NCBI RefSeq assembly: GCF_028291745.1
Contig: NZ_JAQGNQ010000086.1
Location: 62,001-126,000 of the forward strand
Length of the DNA: 64,000 nucleotides
Origin: Ramlibacter sp.
Lineage (GTDB): Bacteria > Pseudomonadota > Gammaproteobacteria > Burkholderiales > Burkholderiaceae_C
Reading direction: 5' to 3'
A program made the position numbers and the translations under genes. This document shows, one piece after another, positions 26,571-35,238 of the stretch. Below the pieces are notes generated by a model. That model saw only the letters and a list, made by a program, of their open reading frames with translations, searched no databases and was not told the origin of the DNA. Each line of letters starts with the position of its first letter. The stretch's first letter is position 1.

Positions 26571-27838
26571 GCGAGCAGGCCGAAGGACTTGCGAAAGAAA
26601 TCGGGCGTGCCGAAGTTGCCGGACTTCAGCGCCAGGTGCAGATCGGCGTCGCAGGCGGTCGCCTGGGCAAAGCACCAGGGCACACCAGGATCGATCTGCC
26701 TGCCGATGCGCAATTGCCGCACGCCCAGTGCCTGCACGACGGCGCCGGAGGTTTCGCCGCCGGCCACCACGAGCTGTCGCACCCCCAGCGTGACCAGGCC
26801 GCGGCCGATGGCCGCCAGCGCCTCTTCGACCAGCGCGCCGGCATCGTGCGCGCCCAGGCGCTGCTGCACCGCCTGCACGGCGTCTGGCGCGGCCGTGGAG
26901 TAGACCAGCACGGGCCCTTGCGCCAGCCGCGGCTGCGCCCACGCGAGCACCGCGTCCACGACCGCTTCGCGGTCTGCCACCAGCTGCAGTGCGTCGAGCG
27001 GATAAGCCGCGCCGCCCGCAGCGATGAAATCCTTCACCTGCGCCTGCGTCGCCTGCGAGCAGCTGCCCGAGACGATCGCCTGCAGGCCATGCGCAGGCGG
27101 CAGCGCCGCGGCCGCGGGCGAGGGCGCCAGGCCGTGGTTCTGCGGCAGGCCGATGGCCACGCCGGAACCGGCGACCACCAGCTTCGCATCGGCAAGCGCG
27201 CGTCCGAGCGCCATCAGGTCTTCGTTGGCCACCGCATCGACGATGGCCAGGCGCACGCCCTCGCCGCGCAGCTGCGCGATGCGCGCGCGGATTGCTTCGC
27301 TGCCCGCGCGCACCACGGCATGGGCGACCAGGCCGACCTTGCCGCGCGACTGCGCCTGCAGCACGCGCACCAGGCTGGGGTCGGTCATCGGCGTGAGGGG
27401 ATGGTTGCGCATGCCCGATTCATCGAGCAGCACGTCGCCCACGAACAGGTAGCCCTGGTACACGGTGCGGGCGTTCTCCGGAAACGCCGGTGTCACGCAG
27501 CAGAAGTCGGCACCGAGCGCAGCGAGCAGCGCTTCGGCCACCGAACCGATGTTGCCGGCCGGCGTGGAGTCGAAGGTCGAACAGACCTTGAAGTAGAACT
27601 GGCCGCAGCCTTGCGATTGCAGCCAGCGCAGCGCTGCCAGCGACTGCTCCACAGCCTGCGCCGCGGGGACGGTGCGCGACTTGAGCGCCACCACCACCGC
27701 ATCGACGTTGGCCACCGGCGCGGCGGGCACGCCGATGCTCTGCACCACCTGCATGCCCGCGCGCACGAGATTGTTCGCGAGGTCGGTGGCGCCGGTGAAG
27801 TCGTCGGCGATGCAGCCCAGAAGCAGTTGGCGCGCCAT
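26567..27838 (-). CDS. Four-carbon acid sugar kinase (OtnK/DUF1537 family)
   Basis: 423 aa. N-terminal substrate domain LGCIADDFTGATDLANNLVRAG (as LGCIADDFTG then ATDLANNL), mid motif FYFKVCSTFDSTPAGNIG, and C-terminal ATP domain with VVAGGETSGAVVQALG and ALKSGNFGTPDFF. These are diagnostic of the kinase family that phosphorylates 3-oxo-tetronates or related acids at O4. The product would go to the OtnC-like decarboxylase, yielding dihydroxyacetone phosphate. No OtnI isomerase is seen nearby. It lies 4 bases downstream of the secreted-protein gene at 27842-28462, in the same direction. Confidence 0.92.
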   Translation of the reverse strand: MARQLLLGCIADDFTGATDLANNLVRAGMQVVQSIGVPAAPVANVDAVVVALKSRTVPAAQAVEQSLAALRWLQSQGCGQFYFKVCSTFDSTPAGNIGSVAEALLAALGADFCCVTPAFPENARTVYQGYLFVGDVLLDESGMRNHPLTPMTDPSLVRVLQAQSRGKVGLVAHAVVRAGSEAIRARIAQLRGEGVRLAIVDAVANEDLMALGRALADAKLVVAGSGVAIGLPQNHGLAPSPAAAALPPAHGLQAIVSGSCSQATQAQVKDFIAAGGAAYPLDALQLVADREAVVDAVLAWAQPRLAQGPVLVYSTAAPDAVQAVQQRLGAHDAGALVEEALAAIGRGLVTLGVRQLVVAGGETSGAVVQALGVRQLRIGRQIDPGVPWCFAQATACDADLHLALKSGNFGTPDFFRKSFGLLA

Positions 27839-27841
27839 GCG

Positions 27842-28462
27842 TCAGTAAGGCGGATTGAAGCCGTTGCGGCCGGCGTTGATGCGCGTGGCCACCGGCTTGC
27901 CGGCCATCTCCTGCACGGTCATCGACACGCCGCTGCCCACGTGCAGCAGCGCGCGGTCAGCCGGGCGCAGGCTCACGACCGGGGCATCGGGCGGCACCAC
28001 GATGGTCTTCTGGCCGTCCTTGTATTTCAGCTCGAGCCGGCGACCGTCGGCGGACGAGGCGACATCGGCGACCGTGGCATTGGTCATCGTGCTGTCCGGC
28101 AGGAAGTCGAAGGGATAGTGGCCCTCGCCGGTGCCGCGCATGGCCTCGGGGAACAGCACCACGGCGATGGCGCGCTGGCTGCCATCGGCTTGCGGCATGC
28201 CGCCCACGCCGACGAAGGTGCCGGGCTTCACGTCGGCGAACGTCACGGGGTAGACCTCGGTCAGGCGCACATCCGGGGCGATGGCGACGTCGATGGTGTC
28301 GCCATTGCGCTGCTTCACGGTGACCCGCGAATCCGACAGCGCCGTGATGGTGCCGCGGATGCGTACGGTGGCTGGCTGCTGTGCGCTGGCCAGGTGGGGG
28401 AGGGTGGGAAGGGCGGCGGCCAGGACGGCAGCCCTCAGGAGTTCGCGACGTGTGGGGTTCAT
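27842..28462 (-). CDS. Secreted protein, DUF5666-like beta domain
   Basis: 206 aa. A Tat-like signal (TRRELLRAAVLAAALPTLPH, cleavage near ASAQ) leads a beta-rich region VRIRGTITALSDSRVTVKQ with repeats of the type seen in DUF5666 OB-fold-like proteins. Predicted periplasmic; function unknown. GGAGA lies upstream of the ATG, and the start overlaps the stop of the hybrid kinase gene by 4 bases, so it is made together with that kinase and may be linked to its sensing or to its output. Confidence 0.65.
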   Translation of the reverse strand: MNPTRRELLRAAVLAAALPTLPHLASAQQPATVRIRGTITALSDSRVTVKQRNGDTIDVAIAPDVRLTEVYPVTFADVKPGTFVGVGGMPQADGSQRAIAVVLFPEAMRGTGEGHYPFDFLPDSTMTNATVADVASSADGRRLELKYKDGQKTIVVPPDAPVVSLRPADRALLHVGSGVSMTVQEMAGKPVATRINAGRNGFNPPY

Positions 28463-30699
28463 GCTTTTTCTCCATGGTCCTGCATCCCCTGCCGGACCGC
28501 TTCCAGCAGGGCTTCGGGCCGAGCGGGTTTTACCAGATGTTGGTCGAATCCCGCGTCGTGCGCCTTGCTGATGTCGCTGGTGGTGCCATAGCCCGTGAGC
28601 GCGACCAGGTAGCAGCGGCCGCCGTTGCGGTGGCTGCGCAGGCGCTCGGCGAGCTCGTAGCCGCTCAGGCCGGGCAGGCCCACGTCGAGCACGGCGACGT
28701 CCGGCGCGAAGCGGTCCAGCACCGTCAGCGCCACGCCCGGGTCGTAGGCAACCTGCACTTCGTAGCCCGAGAGCTCCAGCAGCGTGGCTGCGGTATCGGC
28801 CGCGTCCTGGTTGTCGTCGACCAGCAGCACGCGGCCCTGGCCCCCGGCCCTGCTGCCGGGCGCCTGCTGCTCCGGCGCCGGCCGCGACGCGGCGACGGTG
28901 GGCAGGTGGACGATGAAGCGGCTGCCCTGGCCGACGCCGCCGCTCTCGGCGCGCACGGTGCCGCCATGCATCTCGACCAGGTTGCGCACGATGGCCAGGC
29001 CCAGCCCGAGGCCGCCGCGCGAGCGGTCCGCGCCCTGCGGCGCCTGGAAGAACAGGTCGAACACGCGCCCCAGCACCGCGGGCGGCATGCCCACGCCGCT
29101 GTCGGCGACGACGATCTCCGCACCGGCCGGGCCCGGCTGCAGCGCCAGCCGGATCGCCTCTTCCGGGCCGGTGAACTTCACCGCGTTGCCCAGCAGGTTG
29201 TGCAGCACCTGGGCCAGCCGCACCTCGTCGCCCGAGACCCACAGGTTCGCGGCTTCGGGGGCGATGGCCAGTTCCAATTGCCGCAGCCCCAGCACCGGCT
29301 GCACGACCTGGCCGGCATGGCGCACCAGCTCGGCCAGCCGCAGCGGCTGCATGCGCATTTCCAGCCGGCCGCCGGTGATGCGCGAGACGTCCAGCAGGTC
29401 GTCCACGAGCCGCTTCATGTGCGCGACCTGGCGCTCCATCACTTCGCGCTCGCTGCGCGTGCCGGGATCGCCCTTGCGCGCCATCAGGTGCAGCGCGGTG
29501 GCCATGGGCGCGAGCGGATTGCGCAGCTCGTGCCCCAGCATGGCCAGGAATTCGTCCTTGCTGCGGCCGGCCTCCTCGCCGCGGTGCAGCGCGTCGGTGG
29601 CGCGCGCCAGCAGCGTCTCGCGCTCGGCCTCGCCGGCGCGCCGCTCCTGCGCCGCCCGGTCGCGTTCGGCCGACGCCAGTTCCAGGGCAGCCCCGACGTC
29701 CTGCAGTTCCGCGATCCCCAGGGGCGGCAAGTGCACCGGCTCGCCGCGACCGAGCGCGCCGGCAGCCGCCTTGAGCGCCTCGATGGGATCGATGAGGTCG
29801 CGCGAGTAGTACCAGGCCAGGAAGGCCGCCAGCGCCAGCGAGGCGATCAGGCCCGCGATCACGGCGCCGAGCCCGCCGTAGTAGCCGCTGCTGGCGTTGA
29901 TCGCGGAGATGCCGGTGGCCACCACCCAGCCCGACTGCGGCAGGCGGCTGTAGCCGGTGTGGCTGCGCGTGCCTTCCACGGTGATGGTGGTGCCGGTGCC
30001 TTCCGGCGCGGGCCTTTCCAGCAGCGCCTGCAGGGACGCGCTGGGGTGCGAGCCGCCGCCGCTGCGGGTGCGGGCCACGCGCGTGAGCTTGCGGTCGAAC
30101 ACTGCCACCACGGAGGTGCTGGGCATCACCTGCCGGTTCAGCACCGCCTGGATCTCGTCGACGGAGATCACCGCCGACAGCACGTACTGCAGCGTCCCCT
30201 GCCGCAGCACGGGCACTCGCACGGCAAAGGCCGGACCGGCATTGCGCGGGCCGACCGCCACGTTACCGACCACCGGCTGCTTCGTACTGAGCACGCGCTG
30301 CATGCTTTCGGGGTCGACCGGGCCGGGCCGCGGCGTATTCAGCTGCAGCGAGGAGCTGAGCAGAACCTGACCCTGCGCATCGGCCAGCACCACCGCGCGC
30401 CAGCCCTGGTCGGCGGCGACGCGCGCCACCAGCGCATGGAATTCGGGCAGGCGCTGCGCCGCGAGTTCGTCGGACACGGCCAGGGTTTGCAGCACGCCGA
30501 AGGACGCGCGCAGTTCGGCGTCGATGGCGGTGCCCAGGGCGCGGGACACTGCCAGCGCATTCTGCTGCGCCTCGCGCTCGCGCTCACCGGCCATGTAGGC
30601 CAGCACGATGGCGGCGACGATCGCCAGCGGCAGCAGCCCGCTCGCGGCCAGCAGGAACAGCCGGAAGCGCAGCGGCCGGCCTTGGGCCCCCGCCGTCAT
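28459..30699 (-). CDS. Membrane-bound hybrid sensor histidine kinase
   Basis: 746 aa. Membrane segment about residues 13-35, a periplasmic Cache-like sensor (about 40-280), a second segment (GAVIAGLIASLALAAFLAWY), a linker/HAMP-like region, then HisKA with FLAMLGHELRNPLAPMATAL, a HATPase (NAVKFTG, DSGVGMPP, GGLGLGLAI) and a receiver (about 635-746) with phospho-Asp in VAVLDVGLPGLSG. All residues for a phosphorelay are present. The ATG at 30699 overlaps the stop of the GNAT gene; the long N-terminal extension to 31098 is out-of-frame shadow of that gene. Forms a three-gene unit GNAT-kinase-secreted protein. Confidence 0.92.
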   Translation of the reverse strand: MTAGAQGRPLRFRLFLLAASGLLPLAIVAAIVLAYMAGEREREAQQNALAVSRALGTAIDAELRASFGVLQTLAVSDELAAQRLPEFHALVARVAADQGWRAVVLADAQGQVLLSSSLQLNTPRPGPVDPESMQRVLSTKQPVVGNVAVGPRNAGPAFAVRVPVLRQGTLQYVLSAVISVDEIQAVLNRQVMPSTSVVAVFDRKLTRVARTRSGGGSHPSASLQALLERPAPEGTGTTITVEGTRSHTGYSRLPQSGWVVATGISAINASSGYYGGLGAVIAGLIASLALAAFLAWYYSRDLIDPIEALKAAAGALGRGEPVHLPPLGIAELQDVGAALELASAERDRAAQERRAGEAERETLLARATDALHRGEEAGRSKDEFLAMLGHELRNPLAPMATALHLMARKGDPGTRSEREVMERQVAHMKRLVDDLLDVSRITGGRLEMRMQPLRLAELVRHAGQVVQPVLGLRQLELAIAPEAANLWVSGDEVRLAQVLHNLLGNAVKFTGPEEAIRLALQPGPAGAEIVVADSGVGMPPAVLGRVFDLFFQAPQGADRSRGGLGLGLAIVRNLVEMHGGTVRAESGGVGQGSRFIVHLPTVAASRPAPEQQAPGSRAGGQGRVLLVDDNQDAADTAATLLELSGYEVQVAYDPGVALTVLDRFAPDVAVLDVGLPGLSGYELAERLRSHRNGGRCYLVALTGYGTTSDISKAHDAGFDQHLVKPARPEALLEAVRQGMQDHGEKA

Positions 30700-31157
30700 T
30701 TCTGGCGGACCACGTAGCGCACGAAACCGTCGGCCCGCGTGAAGCGGTCGTAGACGCGGCGTGCCGCGTGATTGTCGGAGCGGGTCACCCAGTAGAGGCG
30801 GGCCCAGCCTTCGGCGCGCATGGCGTTGCGCAGCCATTCGATCAGGGCGCTGCCGATGCCGTGCCCGCGCGCGCCGGGCGCGACGAACAGGTCTTCGAGG
30901 TAGCACACGGCCTGGGTCTCGAAGGTGTTCTCGTGCACCACGCAGTTGGCGAGCCCGTAGACCTGGCCGTCGACCTCGGCCACGATGCACATGATCTGCG
31001 AATCGGGATCGAGGATGCGCTTCCAGGTGCGGTCGGTGACTTCGTCGGGAAGCTGCACGCGGTAGAAGTCGCAATAGCCGCGCCACAACTGGCGCCATGC
31101 AGCTTCGTCAGCGGGCAGGGCGGCGCGGATGGTGCAGGACGGCGGTGGGGTCACCAA
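30696..31157 (-). CDS. GNAT family N-acetyltransferase
   Basis: 153 aa. The acetyl-CoA-binding motif A is YLEDLFVAPGARGHGIGSAL (about residues 87-106), preceded by the beta4 strand IMCIVAEVDGQVYGLAN, with WVTRSDNHAARRVYDRF as motif B. Substrate unknown. The start is TTG 31157 or GTG 31154; neither has a clear ribosome site. Coupled to the hybrid kinase by a 4-base overlap. Confidence 0.88.
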   Translation of the reverse strand: MVTPPPSCTIRAALPADEAAWRQLWRGYCDFYRVQLPDEVTDRTWKRILDPDSQIMCIVAEVDGQVYGLANCVVHENTFETQAVCYLEDLFVAPGARGHGIGSALIEWLRNAMRAEGWARLYWVTRSDNHAARRVYDRFTRADGFVRYVVRQK

Positions 31158-31207
31158 TCCATTGTGCCGTGGGTGGCGTGCCGGCGGGGCGGGCAGGAAG
31201 CGGACTG

Positions 31208-31353
31208 CCGGACGCAGAAGACGCGGAAGTTACGCAGAAGCCGCAGAAGGACATCCGAAAAAGTTTTGAAGGTTCTTTCGCTTGTCCCCGGGCCTGTTCG
31301 CGTATCTCTCCCTTTTGCGTCTTCCGCGCAACTTCTGCGCCTTCTGCGTCCGG
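31208..31353. repeat. CGCAGAAG-type long inverted repeat, copy 2
   Basis: The left arm starts CCGGACGCAGAAG with further GCAGAAG units to about 31250. A 70-base middle with AAAAGTTTTGAAGGTT and CTTTCGCTTG follows. The right arm (31316-31353) has CTTCTGCG units ending CTTCTGCGTCCGG. The outer 13 bases of the arms are perfectly complementary. It sits between the GNAT gene and the end of the FAD/Fe-S dehydrogenase gene. Confidence 0.85.
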
Positions 31354-31378
31354 ATGTTGGCTTTTCGGCTTTCGGCCC

Positions 31379-34300
31379 TCAGAGCTGCCGAGCCAGCAGC
31401 ACCGCAGCGTGGATCGCCTTGCGCTGCGCACCGTCGTGGATCTGGTGGCGGCAGCTGGTGCCGTCGGCGACCACGATGGCGTCGGGGGCCGAGCGCACCG
31501 CGGGCAGCAGGCTCAGTTCGGCCATCTGCAGCGAGACCGCATGGTGCTTCGCCTCGTAGCCGAAGCTGCCGGCCATGCCGCAGCAGCTCGATTCGATCAG
31601 CTGCGGCTGCACGCCCGGGATCAGCTTGAGCACGTCCAGCACCGGTGAGACCGCACCGAAAGCCTTCTGGTGGCAGTGGCCGTGCACCAGTACCGGGCCG
31701 GCCAGCGGCTTCAGGCGCTGTTTCAGCGCTTCGAGCTGGCCGGCTGCGGCTTCGCGGGCCAGGAACTCCTCGAGCAGCAGCGACTGCCCGGCCAGCACCT
31801 GCGCGCGCTCGCCGAAGCCCATCGCCGTGACTTCGTCGCGCAGCGAGAGCAGGCACGAGGGCTCCAGGCCCACGATGGCAATGCCTTTCGCGGCCAGCGG
31901 ATGCAGTGCATCGAGCATCTCGGCGGCCTTGGCCTTGGCTTGCTCCACCATGCCGGTGGCCAGATAGGTGCGGCCGCAACAAAGATGCTTGCCGTCCGGC
32001 TTTTCCTTGCTGGCGACGTGCACGGTGTAGCCGGCGGCCTGCAGCACCGCGAAGGCGGCACGCGCGTTCTCGGATTCGAAGAAGCCGTTGAAGGTGTCGA
32101 CGAACAGCACCACCGGCTTCGCCGCGGCAAGCAGCTCGGCGCGCGTCGCGCCCACCGTGCCGCTGTTGAAGAAATGCCGTGCCTGCCATTCGGGCAGGCT
32201 GCGCCTGGCCGAAAAGCCCAGGAGCTTTTCGCCGACCGCGGCCAGCGCGCCGCTGCGATTGCGCAGGTTCAGCAGGCCCGCGAAGCGGCTCGCCGTCGCG
32301 GCGTAGTCGGGCAGGCGCGCGATCAACTTGTCCTTGAGCGACCAGCCGTTCTTTTTGCCATCGGCCTGCTTGAATTCGATCTTCATGCGGGCCATGTCGA
32401 CGCCGGTGGGGCAGTCGCGCTTGCAGCCCTTGCAGCTGACGCACAGCTCCATCGCGTCGCGCACGGCATCGCTGGCGAGGCCGTCGGGACCGAGTTGGCC
32501 GCTCATCGCCAGGCGCAGCGTGTTGGCGCGGCCGCGCGTGAGGTGCTGCTCGTCGCGCGTGACGCGGTAGCTGGGACACATCGTGCCCGCATCGAACTTG
32601 CGGCAGTGCCCGTTGTTGTTGCACATCTCCACCGCCTTGGCGAAACCCTGGGCCGGGTCGCCGCCGGTGCCGGGCGCCGTGGTCTTCTCGGTGGCCGGAT
32701 CGTTCTGCACGTTCCAGGCGCTCCAGTCGAGGGCGGGCGTGAGCGGGATCACCTTGTAGGTGGGCGGGAAGCGCATCAGCCGCGTGTCGTCCATGCGCGG
32801 CGGATTGACCATGCGATTGGGCGAGAGCAGCCCGATCGGGTCGAACATGCGCTTGATCTCGGCAAAGGCCGAATCGATCGCCGGGCCGAACTGCCAGCGG
32901 ATCCACTCGCCGCGGCACAGGCCGTCGCCGTGCTCGCCGGAATAGGCGCCCTTGTACTTGCGCACCAGCTCCGATGCTTCCTCGGCGATGTGGCGCATCT
33001 CGGGGGCGCCATTGCGACGCATGTCGAGAATCGGCCGCACGTGCAGCGTGCCGACCGAGGCGTGCGCATACCAGGTGCCCTTGGTGCCGTGCTTGCGGAA
33101 CACCTGCGTCAGCGCATCGGTGTATTCGGCCAGGTGCGCAAGCGGCACCGCGCAGTCCTCGATGAAGGAGACCGGCTTGCCGTCGCCCTTCAAGCTCATC
33201 ATGATGTTGAGGCCGGCCTTGCGCACTTCCCACAGCGCCTTCTGCGGGGCTTCGTCGGGCATCAGCACCACCGACTTCGGCAGGCCGAGGTCGCCCATCA
33301 ACTGTTCGAGTTCGGTGAGCTTGCGCAGCAGCGCGGTGCGGTCGGCACCAGCGAATTCCACCAGCAGCACGGCATCGGGCTGGCCGATCAGGGCCGTGCG
33401 CACGGTCGATGCGAACGCCGGGTTCTGCAGCGACAGCTCGATCATCGTGCGATCGACCAGTTCCACCGCCGTCAGCGTGCCGTCGCCACCGAGCTTGACG
33501 ATGTGCTGCGCCGAGTCCATCGCCTGGTAGAAGGTGGGGAAGTTCACCACGCCCAGCACCTTGTGCTTGGGCAAGTGAGACAGCTGCAGCTTCAGGCTGC
33601 GCGTGAGGGCCAGCGTGCCCTCGCTGCCGATCAACAGGTGCGCCAGGTTGACGCTGCCGTCCTGGGTATACGGCTTCTCGTTCTGGTTGTGGAAGATGTC
33701 GAGGTTGTAGCCGCCCACCCGGCGCAGCACCTTGGGCCAGCGCGCCTCGATCTCGGGGCGCAGCGTCCACGCCAGTTCGCGCACGCGCTCGCCCATGTCG
33801 CGCGCCGCGCCCGAGCTCTGGTCGAAGCGGCCGAAGGTGTGCAGCGCGCCGTCGGACGTCCAGGCCTCCGCCCGCAGCACGTTGTGCACCATGTTGCCGT
33901 AGGCGATGCTGCGGCTGCCGCAGGAGTTGTTGCCGGCCATGCCGCCGAGGGTGGCCTGGGCTGCGGTCGACACGTCCACGGGATACCAGAGGCCGGTCTT
34001 TTTCAGCTGTGCGTTCAGGTGGTCCAGGACGATGCCGGCTTCCACCGTCACGGTGCGCTTGTCGGCATCGACCTCCAGCACGTTGCGCACATGCTTGGAG
34101 AAGTCGACCACCAGGCCCGCGCCTACCGTCTGCCCGCACTGGCTGGTGCCGCCGCCGCGCGGCACGATGGGCACCTTCAGGTCGCGGCAGATGTCCAGCG
34201 CGATGCGTGCGTCCTCGCTGCTGCGCGGCAGGAACACGCCCACCGGCATCACCTGGTAGATCGAGGCATCGGTGGCATAGCGGCCGCGGTCCGCCGGCGA

Positions 34301-34438
34301 GAACAGCACTTCGCCTTGGGTCTCGCTGGCCAGGCGCTGGGCGAGGCGGCCGGCGACTTCGTTGCTGGCCTTGGCCACGCGGTCGTAGGCGCGGCCGGCG
34401 TTGTCGCGCGTGACTTCGAGGGGCAGGGGCGCGTTCAT
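31379..34438 (-). CDS. FAD-linked oxidase / Fe-S oxidoreductase fusion (D-2-hydroxyacid dehydrogenase type)
   Basis: 1019 aa. The N-terminal half is a VAO-type FAD domain (PIVPRGGGTSQCGQTVGAG, about residues 93-111) with a C-terminal oxidase cap. The second half has a 4Fe-4S motif (CVSCKGCKRDCPTGVD, about 660) and a heterodisulfide-reductase-like region with CCGRTYLA, HCHQKAFG and SSCCGMAGSFGYE. This layout matches YdiJ-type and D-lactate/D-2-hydroxyglutarate dehydrogenases that pass electrons to a membrane acceptor. Substrate is not fixed. It follows the GntR gene with a 4-base overlap; the divergent neighbour is a glyoxylate-type aminotransferase, so a glycolate or related C2-C4 acid is possible. 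Confidence 0.9.
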   Translation of the reverse strand: MNAPLPLEVTRDNAGRAYDRVAKASNEVAGRLAQRLASETQGEVLFSPADRGRYATDASIYQVMPVGVFLPRSSEDARIALDICRDLKVPIVPRGGGTSQCGQTVGAGLVVDFSKHVRNVLEVDADKRTVTVEAGIVLDHLNAQLKKTGLWYPVDVSTAAQATLGGMAGNNSCGSRSIAYGNMVHNVLRAEAWTSDGALHTFGRFDQSSGAARDMGERVRELAWTLRPEIEARWPKVLRRVGGYNLDIFHNQNEKPYTQDGSVNLAHLLIGSEGTLALTRSLKLQLSHLPKHKVLGVVNFPTFYQAMDSAQHIVKLGGDGTLTAVELVDRTMIELSLQNPAFASTVRTALIGQPDAVLLVEFAGADRTALLRKLTELEQLMGDLGLPKSVVLMPDEAPQKALWEVRKAGLNIMMSLKGDGKPVSFIEDCAVPLAHLAEYTDALTQVFRKHGTKGTWYAHASVGTLHVRPILDMRRNGAPEMRHIAEEASELVRKYKGAYSGEHGDGLCRGEWIRWQFGPAIDSAFAEIKRMFDPIGLLSPNRMVNPPRMDDTRLMRFPPTYKVIPLTPALDWSAWNVQNDPATEKTTAPGTGGDPAQGFAKAVEMCNNNGHCRKFDAGTMCPSYRVTRDEQHLTRGRANTLRLAMSGQLGPDGLASDAVRDAMELCVSCKGCKRDCPTGVDMARMKIEFKQADGKKNGWSLKDKLIARLPDYAATASRFAGLLNLRNRSGALAAVGEKLLGFSARRSLPEWQARHFFNSGTVGATRAELLAAAKPVVLFVDTFNGFFESENARAAFAVLQAAGYTVHVASKEKPDGKHLCCGRTYLATGMVEQAKAKAAEMLDALHPLAAKGIAIVGLEPSCLLSLRDEVTAMGFGERAQVLAGQSLLLEEFLAREAAAGQLEALKQRLKPLAGPVLVHGHCHQKAFGAVSPVLDVLKLIPGVQPQLIESSCCGMAGSFGYEAKHHAVSLQMAELSLLPAVRSAPDAIVVADGTSCRHQIHDGAQRKAIHAAVLLARQL

Positions 34439-35130
34439 TTGGCGGCTCCCGCGGGCTGCGCCTCGCGCAGCTGTTCCAGCACCACGTCGCGCTTGTTGCG
34501 CAGGTGGGCAAGCAGGACGTCGCGCATCGCGACCGCGTCATGGGTGGCCAGGGCCTCGATCATCTTTTCGTGTTCCTTGACGGCGCGCTTCCATTTTTCG
34601 CCGTCCTGGTTGGAGCGGAAACGCAGCGCCTGCAGGCGCGCGTTCACCTGGTTGTAGACCTGCGCCAGCACCGGGTTCTTGGCCGCGGCGCTGATCGCGT
34701 TGTGGATGCGCGAATTGAGGGCGTAGTACGCCGAGAGGTCGCGCCGCGTGTAGGCGGCCAGCATCTCGAAATGCATGGCCTGGATCTCGGCCAGCTCGTG
34801 CGGCGTAATGCGCTGCGCCGCCAGCTCGCCCGACTGGCCTTCCAGCCCGGCCATGACCTCGAAGGTGTTCATCACGTCGGCTTCGGTCAGCGACACGGCG
34901 ACCGCGCCGCGGTGCGGCAGCAGCTCGACCAGGCCTTCGGCGGCGAGCATCTTGATGCCCTCGCGCAGTGGCGTGCGGGAGACCTTCAGGAGTTCGGAGA
35001 GCTCGCGCTCGTTGAGCTTGGCGCCCGGGCGGATGCGGCCTTCGACCAGCATCTGGCGCAGGCGTTGCGCCGCCTGCTCGTGCAGGGCGGCGCGGGGAAT
35101 GGCGATGATTTCTGCCGTCATGGGCGTCAT
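34435..35130 (-). CDS. GntR family (FCD/FadR-type) transcriptional regulator
   Basis: About 231 aa. An N-terminal winged HTH (AAQRLRQMLVEGRIRPG, LNERELSELLKVSRTPLREG) and an all-helical FCD ligand domain with metal-type His (the IHNAIS and VKEHEKMIEAL helices). Starts at ATG 35130 or 35121; no ribosome site is seen, and with TATTTT just upstream the message may be leaderless. The operator TTTTGTATGCAAAA abuts the start, implying autoregulation, and its twin lies in the divergent promoter. Probably a repressor of the dehydrogenase and the aminotransferase units. Confidence 0.9.
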   Translation of the reverse strand: MTPMTAEIIAIPRAALHEQAAQRLRQMLVEGRIRPGAKLNERELSELLKVSRTPLREGIKMLAAEGLVELLPHRGAVAVSLTEADVMNTFEVMAGLEGQSGELAAQRITPHELAEIQAMHFEMLAAYTRRDLSAYYALNSRIHNAISAAAKNPVLAQVYNQVNARLQALRFRSNQDGEKWKRAVKEHEKMIEALATHDAVAMRDVLLAHLRNKRDVVLEQLREAQPAGAAK

Positions 35131-35143
35131 TTTGTATGCAAAA
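35130..35143. promoter_or_regulatory. GntR operator 1
   Basis: TTTTGTATGCAAAA, an imperfect palindrome (TTTTG/CAAAA arms), directly at the start of the GntR gene. An identical 14-mer lies 64 bases away. Confidence 0.75.
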
Positions 35144-35181
35144 TAGTCCGGGGGCAAATGCCACACTAAGAAGAGTCGCTA

Positions 35182-35210
35182 TTGACAACAGAATTTTGTA
35201 TGCAAAAAAT
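35182..35210 (+). promoter_or_regulatory. Putative promoter with GntR operator 2 in its spacer
   Basis: TTGACA at 35182-35187 is a consensus -35 box; 17 bases on lies an A/T-rich -10-like hexamer (35205-35210). The second copy of TTTTGTATGCAAAA (35194-35207) fills the spacer, so GntR binding would block RNA polymerase for the aminotransferase operon. Confidence 0.65.
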
Positions 35211-35238
35211 GGCGACACTTTCAACGAACCCCCCCACC

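Noticed and set aside
28381-30717. Plus-strand open frame of 778 codons
   Set aside because: Antisense shadow of the hybrid histidine kinase; low-complexity His/Arg/Ala composition.
31670-34657. Plus-strand open frame of 995 codons
   Set aside because: Antisense shadow of the FAD/Fe-S dehydrogenase; no family motifs.
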